Shown one piece after another: positions 11,501 to 22,067 of a stretch of 64,000 bases of DNA; within the stretch, counting starts at the first letter, position 1, and each line of letters starts with the position of its first letter. Below the pieces are notes generated by a model. It ran no database searches, was not told where the DNA came from, and worked only from the letters and a program-made list of their open reading frames with translations. The stretch covers positions 16,459,001-16,523,000 of the forward strand of contig JARHVA010000001.1 in NCBI GenBank assembly GCA_037957365.1, given 5' to 3'. The translations under genes and the position numbers were made by a program. This stretch comes from Torreya grandis (Eukaryota > Streptophyta > Pinopsida > Cupressales > Taxaceae).

Positions 11501-12200
11501 CACATCCTTCCACTATCAAACCATCTTCTTCTTCTCCATTTTAAATCATGAAACCCTCTAGTCCTTCATCCTTCTTAACCAACTTGTCCCCATCTACTCT
11601 CCCACCAGTAACCAAATCTTCATCATAAAAAACTTTTACATCCAAATATTCAACCCATAAGACAATCATATCTAAGCAAATTCAACCACACCCATCAACC
11701 AAAATTACTCCTCCAAGCACTGCCTTTATGAAGAAACCAATCCTAAAACCTACCTCACCTCTGCCAGAATCCTACACAATTATTTTGTAAATATTTTTAT
11801 AAACCTCCTCTATTTAGCTTACCTCTAATCAAACTATTTGACCCATCTCAACTTAAGCCAACTTGGTTTAATGATAACTTGATTTGTCTTTGCCATAGGA
11901 CTCTTGGGCATGATATAGAGAATTGTAAGGCTCTCCAAACACTTGTCCACAATATTTTGGATGAAGATGATATGTTAGAAGAACCTCTAATATGTACTCC
12001 ATTATATAACTCACCTATCCAACAAAATCTTTTCCCCTCACCTATGAGTGAAGGGGAAGAACTAAAGTAAATGTCAGAACCCCTCATCCATACCATTCAT
12101 ATGATGACCCATTCCCAAGCCCAATAGAAGGATAAAGAGAAAGCCAAAGTATCCATCCCTTGGACTTATCCTTTGAATTCTCAACCCATTAATCAAACCC
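8569..12200 (+). pseudogene. E2 gag with two separated zinc-knuckle-like motifs
   Basis: The frame starts MVFIRQLRNQ; the E3 gag has MVLTHSQAK at the matching place. MEYTSN... and FATFLDNNQVALQYYL then match E3 residues MDYTSD... and FERFLDHNVKALQHYL. A Pro/Thr/Ser/Gln-rich stretch to 9400 follows, then coiled LIKMLMDKMTDLESS, then the capsid-like core LDWYRSLPTHSIFSLSQLAQ (9686-9745) with VNITKKVSITDIHSI. A first zinc-knuckle-like motif FYFHQTIEHDINKC lies at 10380-10421 (first Cys now Tyr). About 1.45 kb of Pro/Ser/Lys-rich sequence separates it from a second, CLCHRTLGHDIENC (11885-11930). Gag packages element RNA. Many stops; inactive. Confidence 0.8.
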
Positions 12201-12215
12201 AAGTATCTTCACCTT

Positions 12216-12239
12216 CACCTTCACCTTCACCTTCATAAC
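12216..12239 (+). repeat. TTCACC hexanucleotide run in gag tail
   Basis: A short (CTTCAC)n tract encodes alternating Ser-Pro in the E2 gag tail. E3 has Pro-Pro-Lys-Pro at the matching place, so this is a local expansion. Confidence 0.6.
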
Positions 12240-12299
12240 CATCCAAAACTAAAGTCTCCATTCTGGGAGCTCCACCTTCCAACCCCACTCCATTCATCT

Positions 12300-12900
12300 A
12301 ATCGCTCATGTTAAATCAACTCCACCAAACACTGACAAAAATGAGTCTCTATGATCTAATCAACACCTCAAGCCAACATTGTCAGGCATTAATAGAAGAT
12401 TTTTATGTCATAGAGGTCCAACCAGGTGATCCACAACCTCTTTCCTCTTTTGTTGGAGTTCTCCACCATTTTGCCCTTGTCACCTTTCAAGATTTTGAGA
12501 TCCCACCTTTCTAAGAGAAAGATCTAAATCCTCCCATATTCATGACATCATACATTAATAAAACTCACATCAAATAGGTAATGATTGATGGGGGAGATAG
12601 CATCAACATCATCTCTTACCATGCATATGATCTATTGTAACTACCTAAAAACATTGTTTTTGAGAGTTCAACGGTCCTTTGCTCTTTTAATGATACCATG
12701 ACCACCACATTAGGGATCATTTTTATTCATATATATCTAGGACCTCACACCATTCTTGAGTTATTCTATGTCATTGAAGGCAAGTTACAATACAACGTGT
12801 TACTTGGATGCCCTTGGATTTGAGGTATGCACTGTGTCCCTTCTACCCTACACCGATGTGTTAAGTTTGAGCATGAGGACCAAATTATTATAATAAAATT
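12300..12900 (+). pseudogene. E2 gag-pol linker and aspartic protease
   Basis: The linker MSLYDLINTSSQHCQAL (12341-12391) is the Tat-type counterpart of the E1 linker. The protease active site reads VMIDGGDSINIIS (12580-12618), keeping the catalytic Asp. The diagnostic C-terminal block YNVLLGCPWI (12793-12822) and CVPSTLHRCVKF follow, as in other Tat proteases. It would release Gag and Pol products. One or two stops interrupt the frame, for example HIKxVMID and WIxGMHCV. Confidence 0.75.
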
Positions 12901-14000
12901 TGATCCAAGTCCCTTTGCCTCTTGTAATATGACATATCATTCCAATGATATTATCATTCCTTCTTCATCTTCCATGCCATCCAATTCTAATCAAACATCC
13001 ACACCAACCCAGAACCTCCATACCTACACCTTCAATAATGATCAAGCATCAACAAGCCCAACCATTCCCTCTTCTCAAATTTTGGTTGAAGATCCATTGA
13101 AATCAACTTTTTAACATCTGTCAGTTGGGGAATATCAAATTTTGACTTTAGATGCTCTTCCCACTTTGCATGAATTTGGGAATATTCTAAATGACCCCTC
13201 TTATGATCCCAACATCAGAACCATCATCCCTTTTGGGCTCCCCAAAAATCAAACAAATTTTGTCTATGGGGGACTTGATCAACCACTACTCACTCCTACC
13301 ACCACTCCATATATTCAACCTTTCACCTCCAATTTCTCCTATCTAATCAATCTAGCCTTTGCCAAAACCTATCTTCATCATTGTGTTTGGAAAGGATTTG
13401 GTATGGGCCTTTACAAATAAGGACCTTACAAATTACCTATCATCAAAGCTCAAAAACCTCATGAGTTCTTTGGGCTTGGGTTTGAACCACCAGAAGAACC
13501 CACATCATTAAAACCCATTGCCACCCCAGCTGAAGAGACTCCCTCCTCACCAATCTCACCTTCCTAATCTAGAAAATCTAATATCATTGCATCTAAACTT
13601 TTTTTGATCAATACTATTAGTTTAGCTACACTGACCTATCAACAAGGTAGCCAAACTAAAACCCTTCCTCTCATCCACCTTGAGATGATCGATCCTGACT
13701 CACCCACCATTCACACCATCCAATGCCAAGATGATTCTTCCATCCTCACCTACCTTGGTATGGGGGATTCTTCTATCCATAAATCTCTCCCTCCTGAAAA
13801 CCAAACCATGCTGAATGAATCGATCATCGATGTTAATTTAGGCACCTAGAAGGATCCTTGTATCATTGAAATAGGCCAATATTTGACTCCTAAAGAATAG
13901 TAAGACTATCCTTCTTTCCTCCACAACCATAATAAAACATTTTCTTGGTCTCACCAAGACATTCCTAGAGTTAATCTTCCATCACTCTCCATAACATCTT
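12901..14000 (+). pseudogene. E2 protease-RT spacer with glycine-rich motif
   Basis: About 1.1 kb of mostly open sequence (13142-13420, 13604-13849) is rich in Pro, Thr and Ser. It contains HHCVWKGFGMGLYK (13376-13417) followed by EFFGLGFEPPEE (13462-13497). Tat/Ogre elements have a long spacer here, often with a G-patch-like glycine motif of this type, so GFGMG may be a worn G-patch. Role unknown. The segment links the protease to RT in one polyprotein. Confidence 0.55.
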
Positions 14001-14019
14001 CACCCATCCTAAGGTTAAG

Positions 14020-14727
14020 CCAGTTTAGAAAAAACTTCATCATATACATCCTCACATAGCTCTTATTATTAAATAAGAACTTCAATGCCTCTTATCTATT
14101 AATTTCATCCAATCCATTGACTATCCACAATGGGATTCTAACATTGTTCTTATCACCAAACCTATAGGGGGTCTTCACCTCTACATTGACTTTTAGGACC
14201 TTAACTTTACCTACCCAAAAGATGACTTTCCCCTTCCCAACATCGACCAACTTGTTGATCTCACCACCAAACATAAAATGTTATCCCTTATGGATGGTTT
14301 CTCAACTTATAATCAAATCTTGATCACTCCTACGAATCAATATAAAACTTCCTTCATCACTATGTGGGGAACTTTCTACTATCGAGTCATGCCCTTCAGC
14401 CTTAAGAACATTGGAGCCATTTATTAATGGGACATGACCTATATCTTCTATGAGCTCATTCATAAGATTGTCAAGGACTATGTCAATGATCTTCTTGGGA
14501 AATCAAAACATTGCAAAGACTACCTTATTATTCTTACAATTATTTTCAAATGGCTAATTTGCTATCATGTTAGGCTCAATCCCAAGAAGTGCATCTTTAG
14601 GTTCTTATCAATAAAACTACTGGGCTTTATCATTTCCCTTCATGGAATAGAAGTCAACCCTATGAAAGTTAGAGCCATTTTGAAGATTCCTCCTCCCACT
14701 AACTTAAAGCAAATTCATAGCTCTTAA
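14020..14727 (+). pseudogene. E2 reverse transcriptase remnant
   Basis: RT blocks in order: SIDYPQWDSNIVLITKP (14113-14163), LHLYIDFxDLNFTYPKDDFPLP (14173-14238), KMLSLMDGFSTYNQILI, KTSFITMWGTFYYRVMPFSL (14347-14405), then KDYVNDLLGKSKHCKDYL (14473-14526). The catalytic YVDD has become YVND (Asp to Asn), so the enzyme is dead apart from its stops. VRLNPKKCIF and LLGFIISLHGIEVNP (14572-14660) complete palm and thumb. Confidence 0.82.
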
Positions 14728-14739
14728 GGCAAACTTTAG

Positions 14740-15300
14740 TCAATTTGATGTTTTATTTCTCAACTATCTGATCATTGTCAACCTTTTCACCATCTCTTAA
14801 AGAAAGATGTCTCCTTGAAGTAGACCAACGAATGTCAATAAGCCTTTGATGCAATCAAAGAGTATCTTATTTCTCCACCTATCCTCATTCCCCCTAAAGA
14901 ATATCAACTCTTTTATGTATACATTTCTACCATTGATCATTCCTTGGGAGCCATGTTTTCTCATCATGATGACCAAAATAAGGAGTAGGCCATTTACTAC
15001 ATTAGTCATACCCTAATCAAATATTAGATTTGGTATACCCATCCTAAAAAACTTTGATTTGCCTTAGTATTTTTATCCTCCAAGCTCCACCATTATCTTC
15101 TTCGTCACAAAACCTATGTCATCACTAACACTGACCCTCTCAAGTATATGAACTCTAAGCCATATTAAAACCAACATATGACAAAGTGGCTCATGTTTCT
15201 CACTAAGATTGATCTTGAGTTTCTCCCATAAAAGTACATCAAAAGGTAGGTTATCTCTAACAATTAGCTAAATCTCCTCTACCTGACAAGCAACCCTTTC
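14740..15300 (+). pseudogene. E2 gypsy RNase H remnant
   Basis: The frame LLKKDVSLKxTNECQxAFDAIK (14793-14858) is the usual RT-RNase H connection. It continues with LFYVYISTIDHSLGAMFSHHD (the YxDAS site is decayed to YIST), AIYYISHTLI, and KLxFALVFLSSKLHHYLL. TDPLKYMNSKP (15131-15163) marks the end. It is degenerate at the catalytic Asp, as expected for the tether RNase H in an element that has a second copy downstream. Confidence 0.65.
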
Positions 15301-15354
15301 CACTTACCTTCTTAGATGAGTCTATAGCACCTCTTTCATTGGAGGAGCCCACCT

Positions 15355-15690
15355 ACCAAATGACCATGTTTTTTGATGACTCTAAATGCTAAGATGGTGG
15401 GGGCTAGAGTGATTCTCATTCCACTTAATAGAGAGATTCTTCCCCTTTATTTTAAGCTTGACTTTGACTACACCAATAACATGGCTAAATACGATGCCTT
15501 AGTCATAGGCCTTCAAACTACCATAGCTTTGGGAGTCAAAACACTTAGCATCTTTGGGGATTCTCAACTCATCATTAACCAGGTCACAAGAGCTTATCAA
15601 TGTAAAAATGATGTTTTCCTAAAATACAAACAAATTGTGAGCACACTCTTGGCATTATTTAATCATTGTGATATCCAATCCATTTCATGA
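15355..15690 (+). pseudogene. E2 second (archaeal-type) RNase H
   Basis: MTMFFDDSKC (catalytic Asp region, 15359-15390), GARVILIPLNREILPLYF, NNMAKYDALVIGLQTTIALG (the YEAL Glu is now Asp) and LSIFGDSQLIINQV (15547-15588) form the RNase H blocks. This is the normal Tat place, after the gypsy RNase H and before integrase, and contrasts with E1 where the equivalent domain precedes RT. It would degrade the RNA strand in RNA:DNA hybrids. The frame is open over 15373-15690, the best preserved part of E2 pol. Confidence 0.8.
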
Positions 15691-15829
15691 TTAACCAAAA
15701 AATTTGCAAATACCATGGCCTCTCTTGCTTCCCAAATACCATCTCAACCCACCGAGTCCAAAAAATTTATTACCATCCACCACTTCATTACCCCATATTA
15801 TATTAATTCTGATCTTCCTACCATTTTTA

Positions 15830-17115
15830 GAGTGGAAAAATCCCCTTTTGACACTTGGTATAACCAAATTTTTGATTACCTTATCCTTGGCTTTCTTCTA
15901 CTTGATATTTCAAATAATACCTAGAGAACCTTTACCCAAGGCACTTCTCATTATATCATACTAGGAGGCATATTTTACAATCAAGGCTTTGACGACCTCC
16001 TTATTCATTATCTTCATAATCATGAAGCTTTTCAAATCATCAAGGAAGCCCATGATGGCATATGTGGGGGACATTTTAGTGGTATGGCTATCACCAAGCA
16101 TATTTTTCACCTTAGATACTATCGGCCCACACTTAACTAGGACTGCTATGATTATGTCAAGAAATGTGTTAAATGTCAAAAACATCACAACCTTCATTAT
16201 CCACCTTCCCATGGTCTTCAAGTATCTCAAAATGTTTGGACCTTTTCACAATGGGGTCTTGACCTTATAGGGGAAATCAACCCCATTCTTCACAATGACA
16301 TCAATATATCATCATCACCCCAAAATATTTCACCAAGTGGGTGGAGGCCATCCTACTCATATCAATAAAGGCTAAAAAAATCATCGATTTCATCAATCAC
16401 CATATCATTTACCACTTTGGTGTCCCTCATAAAATCATCATGGACAATGACAAGTATTTCAAAAACAAGAAAGTTCAAGCACTTTGTGATGCTTTTAGCA
16501 TCGATATAATCTTCTCATCCCCTTATCATCCATAAGCTAATAAATAGGCTACAGCTTCCAACAAAACCATTATCAAAATGCTCACAAAGGTGATCAATAC
16601 CTCTGGTTAGGATTGGCATCTTCATATCCCATTATCTTTATGGACCTATCACACTAACATCTAAACTACCATAGGGGCTACACCTTTTTCCCTTGTCTAT
16701 GGAGCTGAGGCAGTTCTACCTCTCGAAGTCCAAACTCCTTCACTTTATGTATCCTTACATGAAATCCTTTTTGAGAGTGATTATCACCAAGAATGCCTTG
16801 CTCACCTAGAGCTTCTTGAAGAACATTGCTTGGCTACCCTTAATCATCTACATGTTTATCAGGAGTGAATCAATTGTGCCTATAACAAGCATTTGAAAAA
16901 ATGAGATTTCAACATTAGAGACGTTGTCCTTAAATAAAACCAACATGTCACCAACATGGAAAAGAACAAGAAGGGCAAGTTTGATTTTAATTGGTTAGGA
17001 CCTTATATTATAACCCATAAGTATGGATCTAGTGCTTACCATTTATCCTCTCTCGAGGGCCAACCATAGCTTGACCATATCAATGCTTCACATCTACATC
17101 CTTTCTATTGCTAAA
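15830..17115 (+). pseudogene. E2 integrase remnant
   Basis: DTWYNQIFDYL and GGIFYNQGFDDLLIHYL (15850-16010) precede the zinc region: EAHDGICGGHFSG (16045-16083) with CYDYVKKCVKCQKHH (16144-16188), all His and Cys kept. In the core, FSQWGLDLIGEIN (16243-16281) holds the first Asp and IIMDNDKYF (16433-16459) the second. The third catalytic site reads ANKxATASNK, without the expected Glu. TPFSLVYGAEAVLPLEVQTPS and the C-terminus GPYIITHKYGSSAYHLSSLE (17000-17059) end at HLHPFYC near 17112. No chromodomain is visible. Confidence 0.85.
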
Positions 17116-17494
17116 TAGGATTATACTCACTTCTGTCTCTAACTTAAGCTCATCCCTTGGTTCATAATAATCTACCCTCTCTTTCATTTACACTTATTCT
17201 TTGAAAATACTTGATTTCAACAAAGAACCATGTGATTTATCCATCACAAACATCTAATCCCAATCCTAAGTATGGGTAACAGAACTATACCTATATCATG
17301 GTTCTCATGGATACTTTTTATCTTTCAATAGATGGAATCCCATGATCAGTTGTTTCTCAACCCCTTCCATTTATCATTTACCTCTTGTGCAAAAATCTTG
17401 CCTCCATAATGGTGGACCCTTTGGCTTATTAGACTTGTCCATGTCTGAACAAATTTCATTCCAAATCATAATCCTCAAGCAAATAAAAACTCTT

Positions 17495-17610
17495 CCCTTG
17501 AAGGACAACTGCCCATATAATTCCAAATAAATTAAAAATAGACTGATCCCTTGAAGGACAGTTATAAAAATCAAAATCTTAGACCACTCCCTTGAAAGAT
17601 GGATAAGCAA
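17495..17610 (+). repeat. Three-copy CCCTTGAAGGACA repeat in E2 3' UTR
   Basis: Copies at about 17496-17518, 17540-17564 and 17581-17606 share (GACTG/ACC)ATCCCTTGAAGGACAG. The E3 counterpart is 31474-31610. The core TCCCTTGAAGGA is itself nearly self-complementary. Confidence 0.7.
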
Positions 17611-17622
17611 TCACATAAATAT

Positions 17623-17766
17623 TTGAAGCTTCCCACATTGATCAACTTCAACCACCTACTCAAATTACAAAAGTAATGAGTCAAATTCTATCAAGAATCC
17701 AAATAAGTATGTCCTAATCGGTTCCTATACATGGCATTAGTAGACTTCTTACATTGATCAATATAC
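17623..17766. repeat. Two hairpins with TCCCACATTGATC loop (E2)
   Basis: Arms TTGAAGCT (17623-17630) and AACTTCAA (17644-17651), 7 of 8 paired, enclose loop TCCCACATTGATC. Arms GTAGACT (17740-17746) and AATATAC (17760-17766), 5 of 7 paired, enclose TCTTACATTGATC. They match E3 hairpins at 31415-31439 and 31358-31384, which are perfectly paired. Confidence 0.7.
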
Positions 17767-18669
17767 ACATTATTATAAGGCATAGACTTGTCTATTATAT
17801 CCCTCTAGTCCCCTATAGAAGAGGTACGCTAACCCACATTAGGTTAAACCTTAAGCCATTCACATTTCACCCCTCTCTAAACTCAAGGGACTATGAGCTT
17901 ACTTGATATGAAGTGATCAAGATAACCTTGTTATCAATTCAAACACACTCCTATGAAATACTCGATTAACCTTTGTTCTCTAAGCCAATCCAACCATGGA
18001 TTCTTCTTATTTGGTCCTTTCTAAGCAAGAAAAATTAACTACTTCTTAACCATTTATTGGGACATATGGACCCATAAGAGTATTTATTTTGACATGGTCA
18101 TTTTCCTTTACTTCTACCTATAATCACATCCTAATCAAAGTCATCTATCACTGCCTTAAGTTCAACATAAAACATAATAATCAACATCCTAATCAGACAT
18201 CATGCATTAAACATCCAACATTCATTTTTCGTATCATTATAATCATCCTAATAAAATTAACATTAACATAATCATAACCTAACACAACATCATCTAAATA
18301 ATAACCACTATCATAAACATCATATCATCATGCCCATAATAATATGATAATCAACATAACATCTCATAATCAACCTCATAACTAACATAAGCATAATTAT
18401 CATAGTCAATAACATGCTCCAAAACATAATTGTACCCATCACAAATATCATAAACATAATCATTGTAATCAAATCTAACCATAACATCATAACAACATCA
18501 TCATGCCTAAGCTAACATCTCATCAAAAAAATAGGATAACATACCATAATCATAAAACAATCCATATACATGATCATAAAGTTAGAATATCATAAAAGAC
18601 ATGATATAAATGATTTATATCTCTCTCACTCTCATCATTACATCTCACATCTTTGACACCCAGTCTGGT

Positions 18670-20640
18670 ATTAATATATATATACATATCATAAAACAAT
18701 GTACATCATATAAGTGTCATCATGGGCCTATGACACTAGAACTAGAACCCCTTGCACCTACTCTACCAATTGGTGGTAGACCTCCTAATGCCCTTATTTG
18801 TGCTATAGTCATTACCCACTAACCTGGTGTCACCAATAATGGTCCCCCTACCAAGATAGTCTTGTACTCACCATACCTCATAGTATCAGGTAACTAGGTG
18901 AATATAATCACCTTATAATATCTTAGCTCCTTAATATTAGCTATATACAACATCCTCAAAATTATGTCAGGATCTCCTCCTCCTCCTATGGCCATCACCC
19001 CTACCCTCTATCATAAATCATATATCTCTTTAGTGACTATCATAAGATTGGCCCTCACCTAATCTTGCTCACTTGTCAGAGTAACAACATATCCCTATAA
19101 AGTGGTAATCTACCCCTGCAAAGCAATCACCTAAGCTTGTGCTACTATAAGGGCTACCACCATTTGATCACCTACACCTTATTCCTGTGAGTGATCATGT
19201 CTATAGGCCCCTTCCCATCATTCCCATAAAAAAATTGTAGCCATGTATCTATTATGATACCACCTTGTATATCTCTTTATGGCCCTAACATTATTAATAG
19301 GAGCTCTAACAGGTAGTTCCTCAAAATTAGGCAAACCCTCTTACAACTATGGCTTAGGTAAATCCTATTTTACATCCTCCCTCCTATAGTGAGGCACATC
19401 TAGAGGAATATCTTGTAGAAGTCCAAACTATCTCTAAACTCATCTATGGGGATCCACTCTATCTCCCCATATCACTTTCCATATACCCATCATCATCTCT
19501 ATAATTATAATGTATGGTACCTATACCCTATCGATATCAGCTAATCTAAATATAGCCTCCATATGATATCTATAGCAATCAAACCCTCCAACCAATCTTG
19601 GAACCACTCCATGTCCTTGGCTCCGCCACTAGCCCCTAATAATGCTATATCTCTATGCCATCATATAAAACCAACTCTATAATCAGTAGGTGTAAATTCA
19701 TCCCATGAGAATCCAATTGGTTTCAACACCCATATATGATCCAACACCTAGTAATGGATCACAAACCCAACACTGATGCCATATCATCTCCTTGCTCTGA
19801 AAGCCTAGATCTCCCTATAAATTTATACAAGTAGTATAGGGTCCCATTCAAATACTATGCCCCCTATCAGCATCTCTGTCAAAACTCAAAACAATGAACT
19901 TGGGAGTCATCCATTGTTTGAATTCAAAATAATAAAATAAGAGATACCCATCATCATCATGATAGTCCAACACCTATCATCTAGGGCCCTCTAATATAAT
20001 GGCCCATAGCATAATCCTTCCATGTGGAATTTGGCTTCTTGATGGTCATCACCATATATCCAGTCCATACAATCATTATGCTCCTCACTCTCTATGTGGT
20101 ATATTAGCTCCCTTTGAATCAGTAGGCATGTAATCCTCTAGATATCTTGTAGTAGAATAAACATCTCACTATTTAGGAACAAAAATATGTTTATGGCTGG
20201 GTCCCATCTCTCAATGAGGGCCATAATCATTATATCATCTTATGGTAAATGTTGGTAGTGTTGCATGGCCCCTAGGCTAACAACCTCCATTTGCCTCCAC
20301 TCAACATCCATCATCCTATCTCAAAAGTTGGTAAATATCTTAGGGACTCAATCCCTCATCTAGATCTGCTCATGGGCTTACACAATAATCCAACAATGTT
20401 AATGTTTCTACTCATCATTTACCCTTAACCTCTTACCTTATAGTCTCTAAGACCTATTCTCTTCACTTTCTAACCCCTTTAATACATCATAATAACCTAT
20501 CTTAGACTATTTTTTGGCACATAAATCATCTAGCTCACCTTCATAACCTATGTTTTAAAACCTCTTAGACTCATCTAGTGTTACTATCTCACTTGTCTAC
20601 ATCAACCCTTTCCTCCTCACCACTCACTTGAACCATTCCC
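18670..20640 (-). pseudogene. E2 antisense PMD-like (plant mobile domain) ORF remnant
   Basis: Read on the - strand, opposite to gag-pol, the frame around 20224-20100 gives MALIERWDPAINIFLF, then a decayed GE-titLqDI stretch. This is the N-terminal PMD signature (LIxRWxPxTxTFHLPxGExTxTLxDV) and matches E3 ALIKQWDHTTNTFHLLIGEL. Further on, VGFVIHYWVLDHIWVLKP and RVGFIWWHRD match VGHLLHYWAYKNIMVTxP and RVGFRRWQE of E3. Host PMD proteins (MAIN/MAIL type) act in the nucleus on gene expression and repeat silencing; copies inside transposons are known. Many stops, so inactive here. Start not fixed; the end is placed before the TATATATATA tract at about 18675. Confidence 0.6.
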
Positions 20641-20678
20641 ACCTCCCCTGCACTAAAGGTTGGCCCTTTATTGGCTAA

Positions 20679-20793
20679 CCATCGATGGTTCAAGGAATTG
20701 TCTATGGTTTTGGGGCCTCATTTGACTCCCCATGTTGACTGTCAATGGTAAGGGTGTAACCATCGATGGTTAATGTGTGTAACCATCAATAGT
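20679..20793. repeat. Palindrome cluster upstream of antisense PMD-like ORF
   Basis: Perfect ACCATCGATGGT at 20679-20690 and 20759-20770, plus variants ACTGTCAATGGT (20739-20750) and ACCATCAATAGT (20782-20793). The same motif as in the LTRs, but outside them. Confidence 0.85.
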
Positions 20794-22050
20794 GAAACCC
20801 TACTATCTCTTCCCTAATCTACCTACTAAAACATCTAAAACTCACAAATTTCTTACCTAATTCCTCTTTTTTTCTTTCCTTACCTACTTCCCCCTTTTTT
20901 TTCTACCTACTTTTACCTATTTTAACTATACCTCAACCATAGAGCATCATGACCCACCTATCTTGTTTCCCCAAATTTCTCACTTTTATACGATTTCTAA
21001 CTTTTCCTATCCCTAATTATCACCATTATAGCCAATTGAAAACAACCCCTACCTCATTCCACATTTGGTGGTGTGGTCAGAGCCTTCTTATCCCTCCTTA
21101 GCCACATCCTCATTGTCTATCTATCACTCGAACAACCACTCTCCATCAATCAATACTCTCCACCTCAGCATGTTCCATACTCCAAGCACTCATCCAAATT
21201 GCTTAAGCACCAGACACTCTTCACCAAAGTCAATGTGTGAAAATGACTTCTTGTTTTTACTTTTACCATGTAGTTTTTTAAGGTTTCATCCTAACTATTA
21301 ATGGTTAGGTTAGCCATCGATGATCATCAATGCTTAGGTTTCACCCATAATCCTTCATCCTCAACCAACCCCTACCTAGAACTACATTTGGCTTAAAGTT
21401 CTTTTGGATCTAGGTGTCTTGGGAACCTTGTAGGTAGTGTTCACTCACCATGTGTAGTTGGAGTTAGATCGACCACCCCTCCAACCCAACCCTACCCCCT
21501 TACCTCACCACCTCCTCTTTGATGATTAGATGTTTTGACTAGATCTTTCACATATTTTACACTACCATTGCATTATCATTTAAATGTTTTGACAAATTTT
21601 GCCAATTTGACCATTCAAAATTTACACCAACTCATGCATGACCCAAACACTTGGGTTATTTTGTGGGAGTACTTCCTAACTTGGATACCTGTAACCTACC
21701 CAACTTTACATAAATTTCTTGAAAGGCATAACCCAATCAACTATAACCAACATTGTGGACTGGTTACCCTCTCTTGTCTTTCTAGACCCCAACCTTATTT
21801 TTATAATTTTGGCAAATTTAGTCATTACATGATAATTGATATCACACTTCATTATTTCTTGTGCATGAGCTCCTGTCTCTTCACCCAACTTAACCACCTT
21901 ATTTTACCTATCAAACCATGACTCGATTTCATTTCAACCTCAATTATTTCATGGTTTAAATGGGGGATACCTTCTTCCATGACTTGGTGAAACCAAACCC
22001 AAACCTTGACTAGCCTCTTACTTTTGTTCTAAAGCTTACCCAAGCTACAC

Positions 22051-22067
22051 AACAAAAAATGGAAAAA
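22051..22067 (+). other. E2 polypurine tract
   Basis: AACAAAAAATGGAAAAA abuts the TGTAGA start of the 3' LTR. It would prime plus-strand synthesis. Only one base interrupts the final purine run. Confidence 0.75.

Larger units (their letters stand above)
17116..18669 (+). other. E2 3' UTR: repeats, hairpins, then low-complexity DNA
   Basis: No ORF is supported. 17495-17610 has three copies of a CTCCCTTGAAGGACAG-type repeat; 17623-17766 has two hairpins with the loop TCCCACATTGATC or a variant. From about 18120 to 18600 the sequence is dominated by CATAAT, ATCATA and AACATC words, a cryptic simple-sequence tract. The part up to about 17960 is homologous to E3 31160-31625 read on the other strand. 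Confidence 0.6.
20641..22067. other. E2 segment between antisense ORF and 3' LTR
   Basis: This holds the presumed promoter side of the antisense ORF. ACCATCGATGGT-type palindromes cluster at 20679-20793 and again at 21294-21324. A + strand open stretch at 21535-21921 has no family resemblance I recognise and is probably chance. The segment ends in AACAAAAAATGGAAAAA directly before the LTR, the polypurine tract. Confidence 0.5.

Noticed and set aside
21535..21921. + strand ORF of 128 codons in the E2 3' region
   Set aside because: Pyrimidine-rich composition removes stops on this strand; no recognisable motifs, and it lies in the upstream region of the antisense ORF.
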